From contig NZ_JAERVO010000007.1 in NCBI RefSeq assembly GCF_016798325.1, positions 62,001 through 126,000 on the forward strand: a stretch of 64,000 bases of DNA, in the 5' to 3' direction. A program made the translations under genes and the position numbers. The notes under the pieces were generated by a model. It was not told the origin of the DNA. It worked only from the letters and a program-made list of their open reading frames with translations, and did no database searches. This document shows, piece after piece, positions 54,327 to 62,848 of the stretch (positions within the stretch are counted from its first letter, which is position 1; each line of letters opens with the position of its first letter). This DNA is from Marinobacter mangrovi. Lineage in GTDB: Bacteria; Pseudomonadota; Gammaproteobacteria; Pseudomonadales; Oleiphilaceae.

Positions 54327-55086
54327 GTTGCGAAACCTCGTTAATAAAGAAATGGGTTAAATGCTGTGTCAACGTCCTTGCCGCCCTGCTGGGCACCCTG
54401 TCCTTGATAAATGGATCGATCTCTATGGCATCTTTCACCGTAATGGTGAAGTGCATTCTCCTGGCAGGAACCTCGTACCAGCGATCTTGCTTGGTCAGCG
54501 TCGTTGGTGTGCAATCTATCAGCACCGGTGTGATATCAACGCCGCAGCGTACGGCGATCTGAGAGGCACCTCGTTTCAGGGAAATCGGATGACGGGGTGT
54601 GGTCCGGGTTCCTTCGGGAAACACAATCAGGGCATCACCCCGGTCAAAGACATCGTTGGCTTCGCCCAAGACATCCTCGTTTTCATCGTTGACGATATAG
54701 CCGGCCTGCCGAATGGGCCCTCTTGTCCAGATGCTCTTGAGCAGCTTGCCCTTCACCACGCAGCAGGCGTTGGGGATGAATGCAATCATGAAGACCACAT
54801 CAAGCAACGACGGATGATTGCTGAGGATCAGGCGGGCATTTTCCAGTTTTTCAGCATGTCTGACTTCATAGGTCAACACGCCGATCAGTCGGAGCCATTC
54901 AATAAACAGGCGAAAACTGTAATGGATGGTTTTCTGGGCGATCTGTTGATGGCGCTCTTTGTTCCCGGGCCAGAGCCGCAGTAACGGAAACAGGATCACT
55001 GACAGGACAACGCCTCCCAGTCCGAACAGGAAAAATCCTGAAGCTGTACCCAGCCAGCGCCAGGCTCGTTCCAGACGATTAAACAC
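54307..55086 (-). CDS. PlsC-like 1-acylglycerol-3-phosphate acyltransferase (ApeD-like)
   Basis: 259-residue membrane acyltransferase. An N-terminal transmembrane segment (GFFLFGLGGVVLSVILFPLL) is followed by the HxxxxD motif in LSNHPSLLDVVFMIA and by VFPEGTRTTPRHPISLKRGA. It matches the lysophospholipid acyltransferase of known aryl polyene clusters, probably helping anchor the product in a lipid. The start overlaps the chain length factor gene by eight bases. Confidence 0.88.
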   Translation of the reverse strand: MFNRLERAWRWLGTASGFFLFGLGGVVLSVILFPLLRLWPGNKERHQQIAQKTIHYSFRLFIEWLRLIGVLTYEVRHAEKLENARLILSNHPSLLDVVFMIAFIPNACCVVKGKLLKSIWTRGPIRQAGYIVNDENEDVLGEANDVFDRGDALIVFPEGTRTTPRHPISLKRGASQIAVRCGVDITPVLIDCTPTTLTKQDRWYEVPARRMHFTITVKDAIEIDPFIKDRVPSRAARTLTQHLTHFFINEVSQHGQSAP

Positions 55087-55804
55087 GGGCAGAGCCCTGC
55101 CTTTTCAAAATCCAACGTCCAGCCCCGCTGCCCATCGAAAGGGTGTTAGAGAGCCCGGTTAGCAGGCCGACGAGATTCAAAGGCTGATTCGGGGTGTTGG
55201 CGCTGTCGTGGTCTGGCGTCAGCTCCATCTGGTACAGGTCCCCCGACTCGCGCGAGACGATGAAGCTCATCGCCCAGGGGAAGTCGGCCTCGAACGGTAG
55301 GGGAGGGTATGGCTCCGGCAGCGGTGAATCGCAGATGATGCACAGGACTCTTGGCGAATTTGGCAACTGGGAGACCGCTTCGATAAGCGTCGCCAGCAGC
55401 AGGTCGTTCATGCTGGAAATGGCAGTCACTGCGCTGGGGTCTTTCCTGGCGATGGAGAGTATGCCGCACATGGCATTGTGCACTGACATGCTGAACCGCG
55501 TTGGAGACAGGTAATCATCGGCACCCAGTGTGGCCAGCAATTTCAGGGTGTCATTGACGTCGCCATGTCTTGATGCAAACACCGTCGGCATCTGCTCGTC
55601 CTCGGAAATGCAGGACAGAGCGGCTGCGGCTGACAGTTTGCCATGGGCGGAGAGGCGGCGTTTCATCGGAGCCGGGAAGCTTGTCGGGAACGTCACCTTT
55701 TGTGCATCGCCCCGGGAACCGGACTTCAACCACGACTGCCACTCGGTCGGATGCTCCAGACCAGGCGCCAGCGCAGACCATTTTTCGATTTTAAAGTGTT
55801 GCAA
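55079..55804 (-). CDS. apeC: Ketosynthase-like chain length factor (ApeC-like)
   Basis: 241-residue protein of the short beta-ketoacyl synthase-like group. SCISEDEQMPTVFASRHGDVNDTLKLLATLGADDYLSPTRFSMSVHNAMCGILSIA resembles the thiolase-fold half of ketosynthases, but no Cys-His-His triad is present. In studied clusters ApeC is the partner that sets chain length with ApeO. It is the first gene of the 18-gene operon; the promoter lies in the 209-base AT-rich gap shared with the divergent secreted protein gene. Confidence 0.85.
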   Translation of the reverse strand: MQHFKIEKWSALAPGLEHPTEWQSWLKSGSRGDAQKVTFPTSFPAPMKRRLSAHGKLSAAAALSCISEDEQMPTVFASRHGDVNDTLKLLATLGADDYLSPTRFSMSVHNAMCGILSIARKDPSAVTAISSMNDLLLATLIEAVSQLPNSPRVLCIICDSPLPEPYPPLPFEADFPWAMSFIVSRESGDLYQMELTPDHDSANTPNQPLNLVGLLTGLSNTLSMGSGAGRWILKRQGSARV

Positions 55805-56013
55805 ATGAATAACCTGATCCCGCTCTCCGCCAGGGCGGGCAGTGGCACATGTGATTAAAAAAATGTAATTTTACCCGATTGCGAATGCGCCGCAAAACCT
55901 GATTCCGATACGAAAAGATTTATCTTGTAAATCGGTGCATCGGGAACGCATCTCGCGAATTTGCCGGCATTGTGCCATTAAACGTGCTCGTTAAAGTAAA
56001 GGATTGTTAAAAC

Positions 56014-56463
56014 ATGAAGAACAAGTTGGTCGCGGTTTCACTCGTCTGTGTGGCCCTGCTGAGCGTTTCTCCGGCAGCCTTCAGCCGTGATACCAAGCAT
56101 ATGATGAGCATTGATGAAGCGATGGCTAGTGCTGACTTTCAGGAAAAGCTTGATCCGTCCATTCAGTTCACTTTCGGTGACCAGCATCACGGAGCCGTGG
56201 AAAGTCGCATTCTGAGTGACATTGTCACCAACAAGAAAACCAATGCCTTCATGAAGTCAGATGAGGAAGCCTGCCGCTGGGTCTTCTTGTCAGCACTTTT
56301 GGCGTTGCAGGATCGCGCCAAAAGCGAGGGTGGCAATGCCATCATTAACATCAAGAGCTATTACAAGAAAAACGAGGTTTCCAGCAACACAGACTTTGAA
56401 TGCCATGCCGGTGCGGTCATCGCTGGCGTTGCGCTGAAAGGCGATATTGTCAAGATTAAGTAA
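56014..56463 (+). CDS. Small secreted protein divergent from the aryl polyene cluster
   Basis: 149-residue protein. A signal peptide covers about residues 1-24 (VAVSLVCVALLSVSPAAFS-RD). RAKSEGGNAIINIKSYYKKNE and ECHAGAVIAGVALKGDIVKI resemble the small family often labelled excinuclease ABC subunit in databases; nothing here suggests DNA repair, and export argues against it. Two Cys (near residues 86 and 129) could form a disulfide. Homologues are often beside aryl polyene loci, so an accessory envelope role is possible. Confidence 0.8.
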   Translation: MKNKLVAVSLVCVALLSVSPAAFSRDTKHMMSIDEAMASADFQEKLDPSIQFTFGDQHHGAVESRILSDIVTNKKTNAFMKSDEEACRWVFLSALLALQDRAKSEGGNAIINIKSYYKKNEVSSNTDFECHAGAVIAGVALKGDIVKIK

Positions 56464-56558
56464 CCTCCGATAATCGGCGCGGCATCGGGGCGTCCAGATT
56501 GCTGTGATGAACCGGATGTTGCGCCATTTTCTCTACATCGCGACGTTAGACCAGGCAT

Positions 56559-56592
56559 AAAAAAGCCCCCGCGGCGGACGGAGCCGGGAGGC
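56559..56592 (-). terminator. Rho-independent terminator, minus strand
   Basis: On the minus strand GCCTCC pairs with GGGGGC (one G-U) and the inner CGG with CCG, followed by TTTTTT. It lies 64 bases after the stop of the 40-residue membrane protein gene and would end its transcript. Confidence 0.6.
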
Positions 56593-56655
56593 GAAGCTTG
56601 CTACCCCAATTTTCCTGCGATGCAATCCGGGTGCTTTTTGCGGCCCGGTTGCTTC

Positions 56656-56778
56656 TCAGTGCCTGTGTTTCGTGCCCTTGTGCGAATCCCGATAGATGAA
56701 GTAACCCACCCCGCCAAAGAAGGCGAACATCAGGGCCACTGTGGCAATGCCTGCAATTACGAACGCATCCATATACAT
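56656..56778 (-). CDS. 40-residue single-pass membrane protein
   Basis: A short gene on the minus strand encodes MYMDAFVIAGIATVALMFAF and then FGGVGYFIYRDSHKGTKHRH. One transmembrane helix covers about residues 5-29, and the tail is basic and His-rich (RDSHKGTKHRH). GGGAG lies about six bases before the ATG and an intrinsic terminator follows, so it looks like a real monocistronic gene. The layout (short acidic start, helix, basic cytoplasmic tail) resembles small subunits of membrane complexes such as CcoQ or CydX-like proteins, but no specific family is recognised. Confidence 0.7.
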   Translation of the reverse strand: MYMDAFVIAGIATVALMFAFFGGVGYFIYRDSHKGTKHRH

Positions 56779-56987
56779 GGTGGCTCCCCCGTTTTCATTC
56801 GTCAGGCTTACTGTAGGTCCGGAATGGGGGCCGAGCCTTGACTTGCATCAAGGGTGAGCGGGGCGTTTATTGATTGGCGTCAATTGTCGACCGATTGCCC
56901 GGGAATGGCGTTCGGGTTGCGCTGGGTCAATATGACGCCTCCGTCATTCTGTTATTACTGCACACTGACGGTGATTCGGGAGGGGGT

Positions 56988-58349
56988 ATGGAACTACAGT
57001 TTCTTGGCGGTGTGGGCACCGTCACCGGCTCCCGTTACCTGGTCTCCAGCGGTCCGTCCCGATTGTTGGTGGACTGCGGCCTCTACCAGGGCGTCAAGAC
57101 CTTGCGTAAACGCAACTGGAACCGCTTTCCTGTGGATCCCGCCACCCTGGATGCCGTGGTTCTGAGCCACGCCCATATCGATCACTCGGGCTACCTGCCG
57201 GCCCTGGTCAAACAGGGGTTCCGGGGGCGCATCTACGCGACGGCGGCCACCGGTGCCCTGTGCCGTGTGCTGTTGCCGGACGCCGGCTTCCTGCAGGAGG
57301 AAGACGCCCGTTACGCCAATCGAAAGAAGTACTCCCGCCACCGTCCGGCGGCGCCGCTGTTCACCGAACTGGACGCGCGGAAAGCCCTGGAGCAGTTTGA
57401 AGCCATGCCCTTCCAGATTCCGTTCGAGCCGGTGCCCGGCCTGCGGGTCCGCTTCACCCATGCCGGACATATCCTGGGATCGGCCTGTGTCCATGTTACC
57501 GAGACGGGCACCGGGCGAACCCTGGTTTTCAGCGGGGATGTGGGGCGACAGCGGGCGTTGCTGATGGACGCACCGGAGCCCATCGACGAGGCCCGTGTGC
57601 TGGTGTGCGAATCCACCTACGGCGACCGGTTGCACCCGGCCGAAGACCCGGAGGACACGCTGGCCGCGGTGATCGGCCGCACGGTGGAACGCGGAGGGTT
57701 GGTGTTGATTCCGGCGTTCGCCGTGGGCCGGGCCCAGGCGATCCTGTACCTGATCCACAAACTGATCGGCGAGAAGCGGATTCCATCGGTACCGGTCTTC
57801 CTCAACAGCCCGATGGCGATCCGGGCGACGGAGATCTTCTGCCATTTCCACAAGGAACATCGCCTCACACCGGAACAGTGCGCCCTGATCGACGATCACA
57901 CCACCTACGTGCGCACCGTGGACGAATCCATTGCGCTCAATCGGCGGCGGTCGCCCTGCGTTATCGTGTCGGCCAGTGGCATGGCCAGCGGTGGGCGTGT
58001 CCTGCATCACCTCAAGACGCTGTTGCCGGATCCCCGCAACAGCGTGATCTTTGCCGGTTTCCAGGCCCCGGGTACCCGGGGAGACGCGTTGGTCAGCGGG
58101 GTCGAGCGGGTGAAAATCCACGGCGAGTACTGGCCGGTGAAAGCGGAGATCCTCAACATCGACACCCTGTCCGCCCACGCCGACTATCAGGAAATCCTGG
58201 ACTGGCTGGGGCAGGGCCGGCTCAAACCCGAACAGGTCTATCTGACCCACGGCGAACCGCTGGCCAGTGACCTGATGCGCAAACGGATCGAGGAACGTTT
58301 CGGCTGGAAAGCCGACGTGCCCGACCTGTATGAGGTGGTGTCGGTCTGA
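56988..58349 (+). CDS. Beta-CASP metallo-beta-lactamase RNase (CPSF-like)
   Basis: 453-residue metal-dependent nuclease. The HxHxDH motif is in LSHAHIDHSGYLP, then FTHAGHILGSACVHV and VFSGDVGR give further zinc ligands. The beta-CASP insertion and C-terminal motifs follow (SASGMASGGRVLHHLK, LSAHADYQEILDWL, VYLTHGEPLASDLM). Relatives are RNA endo/exonucleases of the YSH1/CPSF group. ATG 56988 follows GGAGGGGG with good spacing; the longer frame to 56874 covers non-family sequence. Confidence 0.9.
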   Translation: MELQFLGGVGTVTGSRYLVSSGPSRLLVDCGLYQGVKTLRKRNWNRFPVDPATLDAVVLSHAHIDHSGYLPALVKQGFRGRIYATAATGALCRVLLPDAGFLQEEDARYANRKKYSRHRPAAPLFTELDARKALEQFEAMPFQIPFEPVPGLRVRFTHAGHILGSACVHVTETGTGRTLVFSGDVGRQRALLMDAPEPIDEARVLVCESTYGDRLHPAEDPEDTLAAVIGRTVERGGLVLIPAFAVGRAQAILYLIHKLIGEKRIPSVPVFLNSPMAIRATEIFCHFHKEHRLTPEQCALIDDHTTYVRTVDESIALNRRRSPCVIVSASGMASGGRVLHHLKTLLPDPRNSVIFAGFQAPGTRGDALVSGVERVKIHGEYWPVKAEILNIDTLSAHADYQEILDWLGQGRLKPEQVYLTHGEPLASDLMRKRIEERFGWKADVPDLYEVVSV

Positions 58350-58398
58350 GGTGCTGGACTGAATCAGGTTATTACCGCCAGGGACTGTGGGCCACGCC

Positions 58399-58755
58399 AT
58401 GACCTTCACCACCCATTTCCTGTGGTTGTTTCTGGAACGCCTGGTGCTGGGCAGCCAGACCCTATTGATCGTGGTTCCGGGCCTCTGGGCCGGTCGCCTG
58501 GAAGGCTGGCCCTGGCGGGATGCGCTCGATTGGGCCTGCATTACCGGAACCGCCGTGGGTTATGGTGACAGCCCCCCCAGCGGAGCTCGGGCGCTGGCGG
58601 TTGTCTTGCGCCCGCTCCGGCGCCGTCTGCGTTTGGGCCGGATCAGCTGCGGTGTCTTGGGCCAGAGCCGGAAGGGCCCAGCAGGGCAGCAGAATTACCG
58701 CGGTCAGGGGCGCGGGGAGAAGGCCGAGCTGTCGCATCATGGTTGTCTTCCTTGA
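58399..58755 (+). pseudogene. Potassium-channel gene truncated at its 3' end
   Basis: The first 70 residues look like a two-helix ion channel: TM1 (LWLFLERLVLGSQTLLIVVPGLWAG), pore helix and selectivity filter ITGTAVGYGD, then SPPSGARALAVV, the start of the second helix. After about base 58608 the frame changes to arginine-rich sequence (RPLRRRLRLGRISCG) that is antisense to a neighbouring gene and has no channel character, up to the stop at 58755. The second transmembrane helix is missing, so the product is unlikely to work. GTG 58387 is an alternative start. Confidence 0.6.
58462..58740 (-). pseudogene. Secreted protein gene truncated at its 3' end
   Basis: ATG 58740 with GGAAGA upstream opens a clear signal peptide (MMRQLGLLPAPLTAVILLPC... 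ALPALA-QD) followed by DTAADPAQTQTAPERAQDNRQR. Near base 58600 the frame runs into antisense of the channel gene (PSSAGGAVTITHGG) and stops at 58462. Only about 45 residues are native. It meets the channel remnant at the same point, which implies one deletion removed the 3' ends of two convergent genes. Original identity unknown. Confidence 0.5.
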
Positions 58756-60826
58756 AGGCCGGGGCCACCTGGACGCAGTTTCGACCGCAATCCTTGGCCC
58801 GATAAAGCCCCTCATCGGCCCGGTTGATCAGGGTGTCCGGACTGTCGCCGGAACACCAGACCGCCAGGCCGACACTGATGGTGACGTGACGCGGGATGGA
58901 AAAGCGGTGCCCCTCCACCGTCTGGCGCAACTGCTCTGCCACATTGCGGGCACCGCTGAGATCGGTTTCCGGTAACAGGATAAGAAATTCTTCGCCACCC
59001 CACCGGCCGGAGATGTCCGAGGCCCGCAGTTCCTGCTGCAACAGCCCCGCCAGTGAACACAGGACATCGTCGCCCGCCCCGTGACCAAAGGTGTCGTTGA
59101 CCTGCTTGAAGAAGTCGATGTCGATCAGCAGCACGGCCAGGTCATTGCCGTAACGTTCGCTGCGCAGGATTTCCTGGCGCAGGTTGCTCTCCACCTTGTG
59201 CCGGTTGAACAGGCCGGTCAGCCGATCATGCAGGGCCTTGTATTCCAGGGACACCAGCAGGTCCTGGCGGGTCAGGGCGTGGCTGACCAGCGTGCCAATA
59301 ACCCGCAGGGTGTTCACCGTGGAGGGGTTCCAGGGCGTGCCGGCGCTCAGCACATCGAAACCGAGAATGCCGCGCAGGCGCTGGTCGCCGTACAGGGGGA
59401 TAAACAGGGAGCCGCGACGGGCGGACGTGCCGGTCAGCGCCAGGGCTCCGACGTCGTTACTGTCGGGCTCGCCGCCCAGGACGTAATAGCCGTCTTCCTT
59501 GAGGGCGTTGAGCAGCGGTTGCAGCTCATCCGGGTAGGGCGCATCGCCGATGGGCAGGGGTTGGGTGTCCTGGCCCGAGGTCCAGTCATAGCGGCGTGTA
59601 AACGGCTGGTCCGCCTGGTCCTGCTCGTAGACATAGGCGTGGTCCAGGCCGAGGTAGTCGCCCACGGTATCCAGCACGTGCTGGACGCCGGTACCGTCCG
59701 CCGGGTTTTCCTCTTCCAGCAGGAAGGTGCTCAGTTGGCGGAGCAGGTGCTCCTGGGCCATGCTGCGTTCCAGCTTCTCGCGGGTCAGGGCATCTTCCAG
59801 GGCCAGGCTGGCCAGATACAGCGGTTCGGTCAGGGTGTCGAGGGCGTCGTCATCGGGTTCCCAGGGCTCGGTATGGTAGACACAGAAGGTGCCCAGGATT
59901 TCACCACGGCTGGACAGGATGGGTTCCGACCAACAGGCATTGAAACCGGCGTCGTCAGCCGCGGACAGGAAGCGGGTCCAGCGCGGATCCTGGCGGATAT
60001 CCCGGGACACCACCCGCGCCTTGATGGATGCGGCGGTGCCGCTGCCCGCCTGACCGAACTGCACCGCCAGACCATCGGTGGCTTGCCGGAAGCGGGCCGG
60101 CAACCGTGGCGCGCTGACCCAGCTCAGGGTTTGCTGGCCCTCGTCGGCCAACATGACGCCGCAGTAGAAATCAGGCTGGGCGGATTCCACCATCGCGACC
60201 ACCTGGTTGAGCGTTTCCGGCAACGCGCGACGGCTGGCCAGCGCCGTCAGCACCCGATTACGACGCTCGCGCTTGGCGTCGGCCTGTTTGCGTTCGGTAG
60301 TGTTAATGGCCGTCAGCAGCAGGCAGGGCTTGGCGTTGAACAGCAGGTGATTCAGCGAAACCTGATGCCAGCGGGCGTAAGCCGGGGCCCGGGAAAAGCA
60401 CCATTCGAACTGGACAAAGCCGACTTGGCTGGCCTGGTTGAGATGGGCCTCGAAGCGATGCAGATCATAGGGCTCAGCGGGCCAGGCATCGGGCTTGACC
60501 AGGACCTCGCCGTTGAGCGTGTCCAGGGATCGGGTGCCAAAGGCCTCCAGGGCCAGACTGTTGGCGTACTCCGCCTGACCGCTGTGTTTGTCTAGGATCA
60601 GCACGGCAATGGCGGTGTGATCGAACAGCGTGGCCAGTTCGCGGGATGTGTTGCGCAGTTGCCGGTCCTGCTCGGCAACCTGTCCCTCAAGGACATGAAC
60701 CATGCTGGCGCTGCGCCGCCGGCGCCATTCGCTGACCAGGGCAGCCCCGGCGCCGGTGAAGCCTATCGCCAGTGCGGCCGGCCCCAAAGCATCGAGGATT
60801 GCGCGTACAGCCAGTTGCATGTCCAT
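58643..60826 (-). CDS. Diguanylate cyclase with PAS, GAF and GGDEF domains
   Basis: 727-residue signalling protein. An N-terminal hydrophobic segment (about residues 8-30) is followed by a PAS-like domain (about 55-170: LFDHTAIAVLILDKHSGQAEYAN), two GAF-like regions (about 190-345 and 360-530) and a GGDEF domain (about 545-690). The active site GGEEF and the inhibitory I-site RASD five residues before it are intact, so c-di-GMP synthesis with product feedback is expected. After NCVQVAPAF the frame continues 36 residues that overlap the secreted-protein gene out of frame, an unusual tail. It sits next to the Tad pilus genes. Confidence 0.92.
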   Translation of the reverse strand: MDMQLAVRAILDALGPAALAIGFTGAGAALVSEWRRRRSASMVHVLEGQVAEQDRQLRNTSRELATLFDHTAIAVLILDKHSGQAEYANSLALEAFGTRSLDTLNGEVLVKPDAWPAEPYDLHRFEAHLNQASQVGFVQFEWCFSRAPAYARWHQVSLNHLLFNAKPCLLLTAINTTERKQADAKRERRNRVLTALASRRALPETLNQVVAMVESAQPDFYCGVMLADEGQQTLSWVSAPRLPARFRQATDGLAVQFGQAGSGTAASIKARVVSRDIRQDPRWTRFLSAADDAGFNACWSEPILSSRGEILGTFCVYHTEPWEPDDDALDTLTEPLYLASLALEDALTREKLERSMAQEHLLRQLSTFLLEEENPADGTGVQHVLDTVGDYLGLDHAYVYEQDQADQPFTRRYDWTSGQDTQPLPIGDAPYPDELQPLLNALKEDGYYVLGGEPDSNDVGALALTGTSARRGSLFIPLYGDQRLRGILGFDVLSAGTPWNPSTVNTLRVIGTLVSHALTRQDLLVSLEYKALHDRLTGLFNRHKVESNLRQEILRSERYGNDLAVLLIDIDFFKQVNDTFGHGAGDDVLCSLAGLLQQELRASDISGRWGGEEFLILLPETDLSGARNVAEQLRQTVEGHRFSIPRHVTISVGLAVWCSGDSPDTLINRADEGLYRAKDCGRNCVQVAPAFKEDNHDATARPSPRAPDRGNSAALLGPSGSGPRHRS

Positions 60827-60840
60827 GCGTTTCCATCCCT

Positions 60841-62610
60841 TCAGTTGACGACGGTAATGTCCTCAATCAGCGCCGCGTGCCCCTGGTCGGCGTTGGTAAC
60901 CGTCACCGACATGCCGCCCAGACCGGCCCCCAGGGATTGCAGCAGGGGCGATACGATGGCCTTGAGCAGGCTGCTGACGACGTCATCCAGTAGCGTGTTG
61001 ATCAGGGACTCCAGTGGCGCCACCAGCGCGCTGATCTCGATACCAAGCAGTTTGGCATCGACATCAATGTTCAGATCCAGGCCATCCAGTGAGGCATCGC
61101 CGTCGTCGTAATGGGTTTCGGTGCAGCCGGTGACCGGGTCGCAGTACAAGGGATAATCGGTGGCCACCGTTGCGGTGGAATGCACGCCGGGCACTTCGGC
61201 ACTGAGCGTCGCTTCCAGGTCAATCGCCCCGGAGCCGCCTCCCGCGCCAAGAATCGTGATCTGACCGACGCTGGCCTTGATCGGTTCGAAGTCAATGTCG
61301 CCGCTGTCCAGGTCGATATCCCCAGTGGCGATGGTGGCCACCGAACGATCCAGATCCACGTCGAAGCGGACGTCGTTGTCGGTTGCCCGGGCGCACTGGG
61401 CCGCCACTAACGCGCCTTCGCCCCCGCCGATGTCGACGGCCAGGGGAATCTTGAGGCTGGCGATGGTCACCTGCACCAGCGGCAAGAGGTTGATGGGCAG
61501 GATTTCGGCATCGGCCACCAGGCGTAAGCTGATATCCGATGACTGGAACTGCGTCATCCACTGACCGTCGCTGCCCCGGCGGGCGGGTCCGATGGCGATG
61601 GTCGGCGGTCGATCCACGTACAGTTCCAGATCGACGGCCTTGATATTGGCGACCAGCGGAATCGAAAGATCACTGATGGTCAGTGGCACGCTCAGCAGTT
61701 GGCCTTCGTCTGCGGACTGGCTGTGGGCAATGTTGAGCACCAGGCTGGTGAGCAGGTCGTAGGTTTCGAAGGTGCTGTCCCGGGGCACCTGGGTGTTGCC
61801 GGCCACGGCCAGAATGTCGCTGACCCGGACCGTCTCGATGCCGTTGCTGTCGAGCAGGTCGTCGAACAGTTCGCCGACCGGTGTGACCGAGCCAGTAACA
61901 TCGCGCACGGCCCGGGCCAGGGTGTCGGCACGCAGCGGCAACAGGTCGACCAGGGAGTCCACGCCGGCCTTTTGCAGCAGGTCGCCCAACTGCACGGTGG
62001 TGTTCTGCAGGCTGGAGAGGCTGGTGGCATCCAGGCTGTAACCCGGCTGCCCCAGTACTGCGCCCAGCAGGTTGCCGAGTAAGCCGTTGTCCACCGTGAG
62101 CGTCGAGCCGCCGGCGCCCAGGGTCGCGACGACCTCCTTGCGGGCGGCAGCCTGGGCCGTCAGCGTGACGCTGCCGAACAGGTCCGGGAAGAATCGGGAT
62201 ATGGGCTCTTCCCGGGCATAGGTGACCAGCACGGCGTTGCTCCGGTCGAGATCGGCGACCGGGACCAGCGCCAGTTCGTCGTCGCTTGCTCCCTGGACCT
62301 GGAGCACACCGGGGGTGATCTGCAAGTCCGCGGTGTCACCGTCGAATCCCTGGACCGTCGCTGCCGTCTGGGCGCGGCTGCGAATCGTGGCCAGGGACAC
62401 ATCGGTCCCGCCGCAGGCCTGGGCGCCGTCGGCGGCGGCAATCGCGGCGGCGTTCACCTGGCTCTGCATGCGGCCTTTGAGGGCATAGAGGCGGGCACCA
62501 TCCAGCCCCATCACCGAAAGCAGCAGGATCACGGTGATGATCAGAGGCGTGGCGACCGTCAGCGCACCCCGTTGCCGGGCGGGGCTATTTTTTCTGGCGT
62601 GTGGATTCAC
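60841..62610 (-). CDS. tadG: TadG-type pilus assembly protein
   Basis: 589 residues from GTG 62610. The N-terminal TadE/G-like helix is in QRGALTVATPLIITVILLLSVMGLDGARLYALKGRMQSQVNAAAIAAADGAQACGG. The long remainder is beta-rich with several acidic repeats and no catalytic motif. It overlaps the preceding small gene by 26 bases, suggesting coupled translation. TadG-like pseudopilins help assemble Flp/Tad pili at the envelope. The start could be later; ribosome site support is weak. Confidence 0.75.
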   Translation of the reverse strand: MNPHARKNSPARQRGALTVATPLIITVILLLSVMGLDGARLYALKGRMQSQVNAAAIAAADGAQACGGTDVSLATIRSRAQTAATVQGFDGDTADLQITPGVLQVQGASDDELALVPVADLDRSNAVLVTYAREEPISRFFPDLFGSVTLTAQAAARKEVVATLGAGGSTLTVDNGLLGNLLGAVLGQPGYSLDATSLSSLQNTTVQLGDLLQKAGVDSLVDLLPLRADTLARAVRDVTGSVTPVGELFDDLLDSNGIETVRVSDILAVAGNTQVPRDSTFETYDLLTSLVLNIAHSQSADEGQLLSVPLTISDLSIPLVANIKAVDLELYVDRPPTIAIGPARRGSDGQWMTQFQSSDISLRLVADAEILPINLLPLVQVTIASLKIPLAVDIGGGEGALVAAQCARATDNDVRFDVDLDRSVATIATGDIDLDSGDIDFEPIKASVGQITILGAGGGSGAIDLEATLSAEVPGVHSTATVATDYPLYCDPVTGCTETHYDDGDASLDGLDLNIDVDAKLLGIEISALVAPLESLINTLLDDVVSSLLKAIVSPLLQSLGAGLGGMSVTVTNADQGHAALIEDITVVN

Positions 62611-62848
62611 GGAGATCGTCCGGGATGGGCCGGCGGAAGGACTCGGCCAATCGCTTCTGGGTATCGACGAACAGTTCCAGCGACAGCTCATCGCCGGGCT
62701 GGCTGTCCCGGATCTGGCGATTCAACAGCTGTTCGGTGCGTGTGGTCTGGACCGGGCCGGTGACGTCGTTGGACAGCCCGTGGCTGGGTGGATCACCGGC
62801 CAGCGCCGTGAACGGCAGGCCCAGCAGGATCAGCAGACAGGTTCTCAT
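62585..62848 (-). CDS. Small secreted protein of the Tad locus (DUF3613-like)
   Basis: 87 residues with a signal peptide (LLILLGLPFTALA-GD). The mature chain TEQLLNRQIRDSQPGDELSLELFVDTQKRLAESFRRPIPDDL is charged and resembles the small DUF3613 proteins found between tadD and tadG in other Tad loci. Its start overlaps the tadD stop by ATGA and its end overlaps tadG. Function unknown. Confidence 0.7.
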   Translation of the reverse strand: MRTCLLILLGLPFTALAGDPPSHGLSNDVTGPVQTTRTEQLLNRQIRDSQPGDELSLELFVDTQKRLAESFRRPIPDDLRESTRQKK

